A DNA stretch of 7,535 nucleotides from Roseburia sp. (GCA_030844625.1 JAUUNJ010000118.1:1-7535), one strand, 5' to 3'; shown: positions 1 to 6,253, counted from the first letter of the stretch. Numbers and translations: made by a program. Notes: generated by a model from the letters alone, not told the origin.

Positions 1-2
1 CA

Positions 3-119
3 ATACTGGAACAGTATCTGATGGAACCGGAAAAGTTAACAAATGAGGAAGTCGTAGAGATATTAAAATATGCATTTAACACACCTTATGTTAAAGATTT
101 CATCAGAGGGTTTAGATGA
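3..119 (+). CDS. C-terminal end of a DUF3847-like small mobilization-associated protein (partial)
   Basis: The frame is open from the window edge and ends at TGA 117-119, giving 38 visible residues; the start lies outside the window. The tail has the pattern LEQYLMEP, then LTNEEVVEILKYAF, then a short charged end. From memory this resembles the C-terminus of DUF3847-family proteins, small coiled-coil proteins often encoded just upstream of MobA/MobL relaxases in clostridial elements. The position, immediately before an oriT and a relaxase gene, supports that. The function of the family is not established; an accessory role at the relaxosome is only a guess. An unrelated small helical protein with the same neighbours cannot be excluded. 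Confidence 0.6.
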   Translation: MLEQYLMEPEKLTNEEVVEILKYAFNTPYVKDFIRGFR

Positions 120-140
120 TAAAAAGTAATAGTTGAAAAG

Positions 141-191
141 TCCCGGAGGGTACCAAGGGCGCACTTATATACCACAAGCGAGTTGTGGTAT
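141..191 (-). other. oriT: Origin of transfer (oriT), RSF1010/pIP501-like nic region
   Basis: Read on the minus strand, the site is a hairpin followed by a nic core. The hairpin arms are ATACCACAA (169-177) and TTGTGGTAT (183-191), a perfect 9-bp stem with a 5-base loop. Directly 3' of it on the minus strand is ATAAGTGCGCCCTT (complement of 155-168). The TAAGTGCGCCCT core is the known nic sequence of the IncQ/MobQ-type origins of pIP501 and pSC101, close to that of RSF1010, where cleavage falls in GCG/CCCT. By analogy the cut would lie opposite the 159/160 junction, with the minus strand transferred and the relaxase gene entering last. The MobA/MobL-type gene that follows is the expected partner. 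The motif TCCCGGA occurs on both sides (141-147 and 193-199). Confidence 0.88.
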
Positions 192-440
192 CTCCCGGAA
201 CAGGTGCCGGACGCGCGCTCTGCGAGGCATACCTCCCTTTGGTCAGAATCCGAGGGCTCCTGGGTTGGAGCGGTAACACCGTCAGAGCTGTATTACATAC
301 AGGCAGTCCGTGTTACTGTTTCTCCCATAGATCAAATACCCCATTGCAAGCAACAGGGTATTCGATTCTCGCGGCATTCGCCAAATGTTCATGCAAGCAT
401 GGCCACTTGGCTCATTGCTCGCGGAAATAAAAAATAACGA
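192..440. other. Hairpin-rich, GC-richer spacer between oriT and the relaxase gene
   Basis: No convincing gene is seen here, although open frames of about 80 codons exist in two plus-strand phases. The segment is visibly richer in G+C than its surroundings (33 of 60 bases at 241-300, against 25 of 60 at 1801-1860). It carries a run of short inverted repeats: GAGG/CCTC (224-235), GCTCC/GGAGC (256-271), CGGT/ACCG (271-281), CTGTAT/ATACAG (288-302), AATACCC/GGGTATT enclosing TTGC/GCAA (335-362), and ATGC/GCAT (391-400). TGCAAGCA occurs twice (345-352, 392-399), as does CTCGCGG (368-374, 418-424). It may be part of the relaxosome or lagging-strand region, or a structured leader of the relaxase mRNA. 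The relaxase ribosome binding site AGGAGG follows at 441-446. Confidence 0.5.
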
Positions 441-455
441 AGGAGGGAGAAACAT

Positions 456-974
456 ATGGCGATTTTCCATTTATCCGTAAAGATGATTTCCAGAGGAAAA
501 GGAAAATCTGCCGTTGCAGCCGCTGCTTACAGAAGCGGTGAGAAGATAACCAGCGACTACGATGGCATCACCCACGATTACACAAGGAAACGTGGCGTAA
601 TGCTTACGCAGATATTGTTACCTAAGAATGCTCCGGTTTTATTTTATAACCGTTCCATATTGTGGAATGCAGTGGAAAAGATTGAAAAAGCAAAGAACGC
701 ACAGCTTGCAAGAGAAGCGGAAGTTTCCATTCCAAAGGAATTGGACTTTGAAGAAGGCTATCATTTAGTAAAGGAGTTCTGCCAGAGGAACTTTGTGGAC
801 AAAGGAATGATAGCAGATATCTGTTTTCATGATAAAGGTGATGGAAATCCCCATGCACACATCATGCTTACAGTACGACCGTTTAATGAGGACAGAAGCT
901 GGGGAAGCAAGCAGAAAAAAGAGTACATCTTTGATGAGAACGGAGAAAAAATCTACGACAAAAAGAAACGTTAG
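456..974 (+). CDS. Truncated relaxase product actually predicted from the sequence (172 aa)
   Basis: This is the protein made if the amber codon at 972-974 is obeyed. It contains Tyr25 and the His125/His133/His135 set, so all recognisable catalytic residues lie before the stop. It lacks the TTDW segment and the whole charged C-terminal region. In RSF1010 MobA, an N-terminal fragment of a little under 190 residues is known to keep relaxase activity, so a 172-residue fragment might be borderline functional. This is inference. It might equally be an unstable remnant. The strong ribosome binding site indicates that the segment can be translated. Confidence 0.6.
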   Translation: MAIFHLSVKMISRGKGKSAVAAAAYRSGEKITSDYDGITHDYTRKRGVMLTQILLPKNAPVLFYNRSILWNAVEKIEKAKNAQLAREAEVSIPKELDFEEGYHLVKEFCQRNFVDKGMIADICFHDKGDGNPHAHIMLTVRPFNEDRSWGSKQKKEYIFDENGEKIYDKKKR

Positions 975-2000
975 TACAAGTGTAAATCCGTTCCGACAAC
1001 AGACTGGAATGACAGAGGAAATGTAGAAAAGTGGAGAAAGAGCTGGGCAGAATTGTGCAACAGATGTTTTGAAAAATCGGGACACGATGAGAGAATAGAC
1101 CACCGTTCTTATGAACGGCAGGGACTTGAAATTTTACCGACACAGCATTTGGGAACTGTGGCATCCCAGATGGAGAAAAGAAACATCAAGACCGAAAGGG
1201 GAGATGTAAACCGACACATTAGAATCGTTAATAAGATGGTCCAGTTCTACAATGAGGAGATTGCAAAGTTAAAAGAAGAAGCAAAACAACTGGCACAAAG
1301 TGTCAAGGATAAAGTAATCAAAGTTGCAAGAAATCTGGAGCAGTTAAGAAAAAATCTTTTATGTACTGTATATGCAGAAAAGGATAATGATAAAAAGATG
1401 GAACGGTTCCGAAAACTTGTCCCAAAGGATATGGATGTTATCAAGACAGCATATGGCCTGATCAGAAAACGGAATCGATTGGATGAAGAAAAACGTTCCT
1501 ATGAAATGGTGGTTAATGCCAGAAAGGAAAAGAAAAGACAGAAGGAGCAGGCAGGAGAATCGTTAAGAGAAGTCCAAATGCAACTTTATCAGATAGACAG
1601 ACAGTTAAGGGATTTACCACAGTTTTATAAGATGTATTCCATGTATGAAATGGAAGAATGCATCGAGAATGAAGAACGGTATGGAGAAATGATTTCAAGG
1701 CTGGAAAAGATGGCAGACAGGATTGAGAGGAATAAGACTATTGCATATCTGGAATATGACATTGCAAAGGATAAGGTTGAGCCGGAGGATGCAGAAAAAG
1801 TTGCAGAAGAACGAATTAAAATCAGACTGGAGATGGAGCAACAGGCAAAAGAGGAATTGGCAGATATGTATGGCAGAGAATTTGACGGTTATCTGTTTGA
1901 GGAGGCTGTGGAAGAAACAGATGAGTTGTTGGATAGAAAAATGGCTGCAAGGGCAGAGAAAATAGAAATTGATAAAGATATGGATGAAAGAAGAAGGTAA
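456..2000 (+). pseudogene. mobA: MobA/MobL family (MobQ) relaxase interrupted by one in-frame amber codon
   Basis: Relaxases of this family nick oriT, stay bound to the 5' end through a tyrosine, and pilot the strand into the recipient. The frame starts at ATG 456, 9 bases after AGGAGG. Motif I (AAAAYRSGEK) places the catalytic Tyr at residue 25, as in RSF1010 MobA. The metal-binding motif FHDKGDGNPHAHIM supplies His125, His133 and His135. Codon 173 (972-974) is TAG, but the same frame continues without any shift to TAA 1998-2000. Just after the stop it reads YKCKSVPTTDWN, typical of the family at this point. The full product would have 514 codons. The distal half, from about residue 245, is rich in Lys, Glu and Arg and probably coiled coil. 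The stop is most simply a CAG-to-TAG change. Restart downstream looks weak: the first in-frame ATG is at 1170 and has no clear ribosome binding site. Confidence 0.88.
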
Positions 2001-2118
2001 TGGCACTAAAGAGAACACAATTAGTAGGGTGAAAAAAGTAGAACAGCAAGTTTATAAAAATGTAAAAAAATGCAGTGAAAAAATATTTGACAAATACATT
2101 TATCAGAAAAATTTTTTC

Positions 2119-2162
2119 TACAGATAAACTACAGATTGCCTTCAAATAAACTCCAAATGTCG
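2119..2162 (+). promoter_or_regulatory. Four tandem heptamers at 11-bp spacing: probable response-regulator binding site
   Basis: TACAGAT (2119), TACAGAT (2130), TTCAAAT (2141) and TCCAAAT (2152) begin exactly 11 bases apart, with consensus TNCARAT. Units 1 and 3 are both followed by AAAC, so the site is also a 22-bp dimer repeated once. Direct repeats at 11-bp spacing upstream of a promoter are the usual binding pattern of OmpR-family regulators, for example those controlling lantibiotic operons. The site lies 100-140 bases before the peptide gene, and an OmpR-family regulator is encoded at 6294-6953. Possible -10 boxes are TAACAT (2175-2180), which would put the last heptamer at -35, or TATATT (2193-2198). 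An A5T6 tract (2107-2117) lies just upstream. The rest of the 2001-2252 gap shows no gene and no clear terminator. Confidence 0.6.
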
Positions 2163-2261
2163 CTGATATTCTTTTAACATAACAGAAAGCAATATATTTA
2201 GCCTGCAAATTGTATTGGGAAATTTAATACTATTTATAGAGAAAGGTAATAGGTGGAAAAG

Positions 2262-2591
2262 ATGAAGAAAAATATTAAAGGAACAGCAAATATCAAGAAA
2301 AGAGTTACAAGTTTAGCGTTGGCAGCGGTTATGTTAGTGGGAACAGCAGTACCAGCTTCCGCAGCAACTGCAAAATTTACATTTACACATTCTGGAAATA
2401 CTTATGGAATTACAACTAATGCAACAAACTTTCCAGGCTATGTTACAGCATGGGCTAGAGTGACAAATACAAGTACTGGAACATACAAGTTTAGTAGCAA
2501 CAGAGGCTATAAAGCGGCAAGTGCTACAGCCAAGAAAAGTATTAGTAAAGCTAGTTACGTGAACAGAGCTGGAGGGGCATACTCAAGTTAA
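2262..2591 (+). CDS. Sec-secreted cationic bacteriocin-like peptide (109 aa), lactococcin 972-like
   Basis: The chosen start is ATG 2262, preceded by AGGTGG (2251-2256). A GTG at 2253 would add three residues. Residues 1-34 form a classic signal peptide: a basic start (KK, KKR), a hydrophobic core (LALAAVMLVGTAV) and a PASA cleavage site. The predicted mature chain has 75 residues with no Cys, no Asp or Glu, 9 Lys/Arg and 23 Ser/Thr, so it is strongly cationic and cannot be a thioether-bridged lanthipeptide. The pattern A-x-V-x-N-x-x-TG, then R-x-G and KAS near the end, resembles lactococcin 972 as I remember it. That Sec-secreted bacteriocin is usually encoded next to an ABC transporter, as this peptide is. 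The family assignment is tentative; a secreted signal or other small beta-rich protein remains possible. Confidence 0.75.
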   Translation: MKKNIKGTANIKKRVTSLALAAVMLVGTAVPASAATAKFTFTHSGNTYGITTNATNFPGYVTAWARVTNTSTGTYKFSSNRGYKAASATAKKSISKASYVNRAGGAYSS

Positions 2592-2596
2592 ATGTT

Positions 2597-2625
2597 TTGG
2601 TATGATTTGTAGGCTTTCTTATAAA
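2597..2625 (+). promoter_or_regulatory. Candidate promoter for the transporter genes
   Basis: TTGGTA (2597-2602) and TATAAA (2620-2625) are separated by 17 bases, matching 4 of 6 and 5 of 6 consensus positions. They begin 6 bases after the stop codon of the peptide gene. If real, the ABC genes can be expressed apart from the peptide, through a leader of roughly 130 bases that contains the long inverted repeat at 2681-2742. In AT-rich DNA such matches also arise by chance. Confidence 0.4.
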
Positions 2626-2680
2626 TATGTGCAATCTGTTAAAAAACTGACTATCTGCTTGAGACTATTAGGGGATAGTA

Positions 2681-2742
2681 ATAATATTGCTACATTTAAT
2701 AGGAATTCCGACTTAAGGAATTCTTAAATGTAGCAACATTAT
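2681..2742 (+). repeat. Long imperfect inverted repeat between peptide gene and transporter genes
   Basis: The arms pair in three blocks: ATAAT/ATTAT (2681-2685 with 2738-2742), TTGCTACATTTAA/TTAAATGTAGCAA (2687-2699 with 2724-2736) and GAATTCC/GGAATTC (2703-2709 with 2717-2723). There is one mismatch, a 3-base bulge (TAG, 2700-2702) and a 7-base loop. The 25 paired positions make this the strongest structure in the window. No T-run follows it, so it is not a standard intrinsic terminator. In peptide operons, a hairpin at this position often stabilises the peptide message or limits readthrough into downstream genes; that role is inferred. It ends 8 bases before the permease ribosome binding site (GGAG, 2751-2754). 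A smaller repeat, ACTATC/GATAGT (2650-2655 with 2674-2679), precedes it. Confidence 0.8.
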
Positions 2743-2761
2743 ATTAGTTAGGAGTGATTTC

Positions 2762-3814
2762 GTGAAAAAAATATCTTATGAATACGTTTTGTATTATCTC
2801 CAAATTACGTTTATTGGAATCTTTATTTTATTGCTATGTGCTTATAATCTTGAAGTTGCACAAAAAGGATTTTTAGAAAGAAGTATGTATTCAGAAAATG
2901 TAAAAGGAATACAGCTATCCAGTGATTATCTGGTTTCCACGAATGGAGAAGTGGTTGATTTCCAAATTCCAAAAGCTGATTTGGGAAAATACATGCTATA
3001 TAAGCGTTTATCTGAGGAATATAATGAAATCATAAGAGGTGTATATGGAACGGATGATGTGTTTGGGTATTCTGATTACATATCAGAAGGGCATTTTTTT
3101 ACAGAGAAAGATTACAGTAATCAGACCGCCACAGCAGTTATCGGACATTCTATGCTAGATAAGGTATACACGGAAAATGGTAAAACATATTTCGGATATA
3201 ATAATCAGCTTTTTGAAGTCATAGGAACATTTAAGGAGACTGGTACAGATTTAGACTATACCGTATATCTAAATCTTACAAATATTTTAAATAGTGTAGA
3301 AAATTATGGACTGTATTATGTAGATGCGAAAAATCTATCTGTTGTGGAGAATGTAATATCTTACTTACACAATGATGCGAAAAATAAATATTCGACTCTT
3401 GATGTTGAGTATGAATCTAAAAGTTCCTATGGATTAAGTTCAATGAATAATACATTACTAATTTGTGCGGTATTAGCAGCTTTCTTTAATCTGATTGTTG
3501 CAAGTATATTTTTTGTAACGAAAAAACAATATACTGTAGCAATTCAAAAATTATGTGGAATGACATCCAAGGAATTACGACTATTATATGGAAGAAAAAT
3601 GTTTATGTTAGCAGCAATCGGATTTGTAACCATATATATAGTGATAAGATTTTTTGCTAAATATTTAGGATTTTTCTTTTCTTTAGAGACACTTAGTTGG
3701 CAGCATTATTTAGTAACTGCAATTTTGCTTGGTGGTATTGTGTGCGTAGTTACAGGATTTATTATTAGACATGCACAAAAGATTAATATCAGTGATTCAT
3801 TAAAAGGAAGGTAA
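2762..3814 (+). CDS. FtsX/MacB-type ABC transporter permease, first subunit (350 aa)
   Basis: This is a membrane subunit of an ABC complex of the MacB/FtsX kind, which couples ATP use to work outside the membrane such as peptide export or extraction. The start is GTG 2762 after GGAG at 2751-2754. Topology by eye: one membrane helix at residues 10-29, an extracellular domain from about 30 to 228, then three helices near 231-252, 279-297 and 316-336. The extracellular part has the family pattern EGHFFTEKDY, then TATAVIGHSM (109-130), and the cytoplasmic loop LCGMTSKELR (264-273). The chain ends in ISDSLKGR, typical of the family. The second permease starts 9 bases after its stop. The lactococcin 972 group normally has one larger DUF1430 membrane protein, so the separate subunits here are notable. 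The substrate is not known; the adjacent peptide is the obvious candidate. Confidence 0.85.
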   Translation: MKKISYEYVLYYLQITFIGIFILLLCAYNLEVAQKGFLERSMYSENVKGIQLSSDYLVSTNGEVVDFQIPKADLGKYMLYKRLSEEYNEIIRGVYGTDDVFGYSDYISEGHFFTEKDYSNQTATAVIGHSMLDKVYTENGKTYFGYNNQLFEVIGTFKETGTDLDYTVYLNLTNILNSVENYGLYYVDAKNLSVVENVISYLHNDAKNKYSTLDVEYESKSSYGLSSMNNTLLICAVLAAFFNLIVASIFFVTKKQYTVAIQKLCGMTSKELRLLYGRKMFMLAAIGFVTIYIVIRFFAKYLGFFFSLETLSWQHYLVTAILLGGIVCVVTGFIIRHAQKINISDSLKGR

Positions 3815-3823
3815 AAATAGATT

Positions 3824-5164
3824 ATGTTTCAGATTATTTGGTTGGAAATAAAAGACTTTCTAACAAAAAATATAAAGATATTTTTGTTATCTGCGATTGC
3901 ATTTGCCTTCTCCTGTATTGCGGTGAATATTGCATTAACAAACTATATGCAGGCAAAACAGGAACAAAATGTAATGGAAGAAAGCTATGGGAAAAAGAGT
4001 TACTACAAGATAAATTTGAATGGTGATGAAGAAGTGTTTAGTAATTTTTTTGGAGGTAAAAATGCTGAAAATATAAAAAATGCTTTTGAAGAATTAAAAG
4101 AAGAGGACACTTTTGATTACCGATATTCAATAGAAAACGCAATAGAGTTTTTTAATACGGAGGATCCTTCTTATGGAACAAAGGATTTTCCAAAGTATCC
4201 GCAGCAATGTGTATACGGTTATGAGGAAGGTCAAGTTGGACAATATGATGATTATTTACCATTAAAAGGAATTTTTGCAGACAGGCTTTTTTCAAAAGAA
4301 CCGAACGTTCATATAGAGAAAGGTTCCTGGTTTCAGGAAAAAGATTATTTTGTGGAGAGTCTTAAGGACATTAAGTTACCTGTAATATTGGGAAGCGCAT
4401 ATAAAAGTTATTATGCATTAGGAGACACATTAACGAATGCACATATTGCAACGGAAGAAAGTATAACACTTGTAGTTATAGGATTTTTTGAAGAGAATAG
4501 TTATTTTTATGATAACAACAATGATAAAATTTTGTTAAACAGATATATGGTGGTTCCATCTGTTGAAACAACATATGACTATATATTGAAGGATGGAAGC
4601 TATGATACATTTTTTAAGTATGCTTATGATTCCACAAAGATTATGAATGCCCGTATCGTATGTAATGAAAATGATTCCGATAAGATTTTAAAAAAAGTAA
4701 ATCAAATTTTTATGAAGAACCATTTGTATGAGTTGAGATTGGTGGATGAAAGTAATGGTGCAAAAAAAGCATTAGAACAGTCGAAAGATTTAGCGACATC
4801 ATGCATGATAATTAGTCTGTTTATTGTTATTTTTAGTGTGATTGTATATGGCATTCAAATGTACTATAAAATCCAAAGAAATAAAAGAAAATATGGAGTA
4901 TTTATTGTAGAGGGTATAACAAAAAAACAAATATTTTTGATTATATTAATTGATACTCTTGCAGTTTTTATCTTAGCAGATATTTTATTTGTTGTTTTTT
5001 GGTATTTAAATGCCCGAAGAGGTTTTGATGGACTAGGTCTTACCAGTTATACGTTTATTGTGATACCGTTAATGGAGTTTTTAATATTGTGCGTTATGGG
5101 AACTTTGGGAGTATCAAAGATAAACAGATTAAATTTAAGTAGTTCATTGCGAGAAAATGAATAA
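3824..5164 (+). CDS. FtsX/MacB-type ABC transporter permease, second subunit (446 aa)
   Basis: This is the partner of the preceding permease, with the same plan but a larger extracellular part. Helix 1 is at about residues 18-38, the extracellular domain at about 40-325, and three further helices lie near 327-347, 369-393 and 410-430. The outer domain contains KGSWFQEKDY (166-175), then LPVILGSAYKSYYALGDTL (185-203), the usual MacB-type core pattern. The cytoplasmic loop YGVFIVEGITKKQI (357-370) and the ending INRLNLSSSLRENE also fit. By eye it shares little direct sequence with the first permease, which suggests a heterodimer rather than a recent duplication. The ribosome binding site GGAAGG (3806-3811) is about 12 bases from the start, longer than usual. 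Its TAA overlaps the ribosome binding site of the ATPase gene, so the two are probably translationally coupled. Confidence 0.87.
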   Translation: MFQIIWLEIKDFLTKNIKIFLLSAIAFAFSCIAVNIALTNYMQAKQEQNVMEESYGKKSYYKINLNGDEEVFSNFFGGKNAENIKNAFEELKEEDTFDYRYSIENAIEFFNTEDPSYGTKDFPKYPQQCVYGYEEGQVGQYDDYLPLKGIFADRLFSKEPNVHIEKGSWFQEKDYFVESLKDIKLPVILGSAYKSYYALGDTLTNAHIATEESITLVVIGFFEENSYFYDNNNDKILLNRYMVVPSVETTYDYILKDGSYDTFFKYAYDSTKIMNARIVCNENDSDKILKKVNQIFMKNHLYELRLVDESNGAKKALEQSKDLATSCMIISLFIVIFSVIVYGIQMYYKIQRNKRKYGVFIVEGITKKQIFLIILIDTLAVFILADILFVVFWYLNARRGFDGLGLTSYTFIVIPLMEFLILCVMGTLGVSKINRLNLSSSLRENE

Positions 5165-5175
5165 GGAGGAACAAT

Positions 5176-5838
5176 ATGGAACTTCTAGAATTGAAAGGAA
5201 TTTCAAAAAGTTATGGAACAAAAAGAAAAGTGATAGCATTAAAAAAATTTGATTTTTCCTTGGAAAAAGGAGAAATGGTAGCGATAATGGGAAAATCCGG
5301 TTCCGGAAAATCGACGGTTCTAAATATTTTATCAGGGATTGATTCGTTAGAGAAAGGAGAGTATTTGTTTCAGGGAGAAAGCATGGAAAAGGTCCGAGGA
5401 GATAAAATGACCGTATTTAGGCGGGATCATATCGGATTTGTGTTACAGCATTTTGCATTGATACCGAATTATACGATTTTTGATAATATTGCTTTTCCCT
5501 TAAGACTAAAAAAAGAACCTAAACAGGAAATTAAAGATAAAGTAATTAGAATAGCAAAGGAATTAGAAATTGAAAAACATTTGATGAAATATCCGAATGA
5601 ATTATCAGGGGGTGAGGCTCAAAGAGCGGCGATTGCAAGAGCGGTGATCCATAAACCACAATTAATTCTTGCAGATGAACCGACAGGGGCATTAGATGAA
5701 GAAACTGGAATTATGATTATGGATATATTTAAGAAATTGCATAGACAGGGGAATACATTGATTATTGTCACCCATGATCCGAATGTTGCAGCTATGTGTG
5801 AGCGTACAGTTCAGATTAGGGATGGTAAAAATATATAA
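5176..5838 (+). CDS. ABC transporter ATP-binding protein, MacB/LolD type (220 aa)
   Basis: This is the cytoplasmic ATPase that powers the two preceding permeases. All motifs are intact: Walker A GKSGSGKST (39-47), Q-loop Gln91 in VLQHFALIPNYT, signature LSGGE (143-147), Walker B LILADEP (163-169), D-loop GALD (171-174) and switch His200 in VTHDP. The length is normal for a stand-alone subunit of the MacB/LolD/FtsE group. The start ATG 5176 follows a strong AAGGAGG (5163-5169) that overlaps the stop of the previous gene. The bacteriocin-export ABC group linked to lactococcin 972 also belongs to this branch, but the peptide-immunity transporters of the BceA type look similar, so export cannot be separated from self-protection by sequence alone. 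Confidence 0.95.
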   Translation: MELLELKGISKSYGTKRKVIALKKFDFSLEKGEMVAIMGKSGSGKSTVLNILSGIDSLEKGEYLFQGESMEKVRGDKMTVFRRDHIGFVLQHFALIPNYTIFDNIAFPLRLKKEPKQEIKDKVIRIAKELEIEKHLMKYPNELSGGEAQRAAIARAVIHKPQLILADEPTGALDEETGIMIMDIFKKLHRQGNTLIIVTHDPNVAAMCERTVQIRDGKNI

Positions 5839-5863
5839 AAAGCAGAAAGGTAGGAGTCTTTAT

Positions 5864-6151
5864 ATGAGAAGAAAGAAAGTAGTAATTGCATTATGCTTAT
5901 CATTATGTTTGGTAGGAATGTGTACAGGATGTTCTAGTGGGAAGAGTAGCGAAACGGACACTACAATACAAATGGAAGAAACAACTAAAAATGTAGAAAA
6001 TCAGAATCAAAATGAAGAGGATAGTGAAATCATAGAAGATGTAAAAACCTATGAAGTTGATCCAAATGGAAAAGCAGAATTTTCTTTTGATGGTGAGCAG
6101 GGGGAAGGGGCAGAACAACAGTCTGTTGATGTGAAATCTAGTGAAAACTAA
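5864..6151 (+). CDS. Small, highly acidic lipoprotein (95 aa), candidate immunity or accessory factor
   Basis: The start is ATG 5864, 7 bases after AGGAG (5852-5856). The frame is open upstream into the ATPase gene, but this start gives a proper signal sequence. That sequence is MRRKK, a hydrophobic stretch, then MCTGC with Cys23 as the likely lipidated residue; the Cys at -3 is not the most common lipobox residue. After Cys23 the chain has 20 Asp/Glu against 5 Lys (net about -15) and is rich in Asn, Gln and Ser, so it is probably largely unstructured. I recognise no domain. It should sit outside the cell, anchored to the membrane. Because the secreted peptide of the cassette is entirely without acidic residues and strongly basic, binding or shielding against that peptide is a reasonable guess. 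A chaperone or sensor partner is also possible. Confidence 0.85.
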   Translation: MRRKKVVIALCLSLCLVGMCTGCSSGKSSETDTTIQMEETTKNVENQNQNEEDSEIIEDVKTYEVDPNGKAEFSFDGEQGEGAEQQSVDVKSSEN

Positions 6152-6161
6152 GGATAACTAA

Positions 6162-6232
6162 AAACACAATCCGATAGAACTAACATTGTTATAAGGGGTA
6201 GAAATGTAATTGTGTAAAATCGGATTGTGTTT
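6162..6232. repeat. 14-bp inverted repeat flanking a 43-base spacer before the two-component genes
   Basis: AAACACAATCCGAT (6162-6175) pairs perfectly with ATCGGATTGTGTTT (6219-6232). The 43-base interval contains a weaker ACATT/AATGT pair (6183-6187 with 6203-6207). It lies 10 bases after the lipoprotein stop, where a terminator would be expected. The loop is very long, and on the plus strand only TTTG follows at the arm's end; on the minus strand the arm runs into five Ts. It could be an inefficient terminator, a processing site or a regulatory element. The right arm overlaps the candidate promoter of the response regulator. Confidence 0.65.
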
Positions 6233-6253
6233 GTATAGATGTAATGCTAGAAT
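6225..6253 (+). promoter_or_regulatory. Candidate extended -10 promoter for the two-component genes
   Basis: TAGAAT (6248-6253) matches the -10 consensus at 5 of 6 positions and is preceded by TG one base away (6245-6246), an extended -10. TTGTGT (6225-6230) lies 17 bases upstream as a weak -35. Transcription would begin near 6260, about 35 bases before the regulator start. The -35 lies within the right arm of the inverted repeat, so folding of the region and promoter use may be linked. No TNCARAT heptamer array is seen here, so direct autoregulation is not evident. Confidence 0.45.

Noticed and set aside
183..437. Plus-strand open frames of 81-84 codons between oriT and relaxase
   Set aside because: They have no ribosome binding site, their starts lie inside the oriT hairpin, and the composition is unlike a protein. 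The stretch is better explained by structured DNA or RNA.
1053..2000. Separate gene starting with TTG after the amber stop
   Set aside because: It is exactly in frame with the relaxase and has no clear ribosome binding site, so it is the distal part of the broken relaxase and not an independent gene.
2087..2092. TTGACA as a perfect -35 box for the peptide gene
   Set aside because: No acceptable -10 box lies 16-18 bases downstream. It is also part of the small palindrome TATTTGACAAATA (2084-2096), so a promoter call is not supported.
1822..2208. Minus-strand open frame of 128 codons across the relaxase end
   Set aside because: It is an antisense shadow of the Lys/Glu-rich relaxase C-terminus, with no ribosome binding site and a low-complexity product.
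2262..2591. Lanthipeptide precursor
   Set aside because: The peptide has no cysteine, carries a Sec signal peptide instead of a lanthipeptide leader, and no modification enzyme is encoded nearby in the window.
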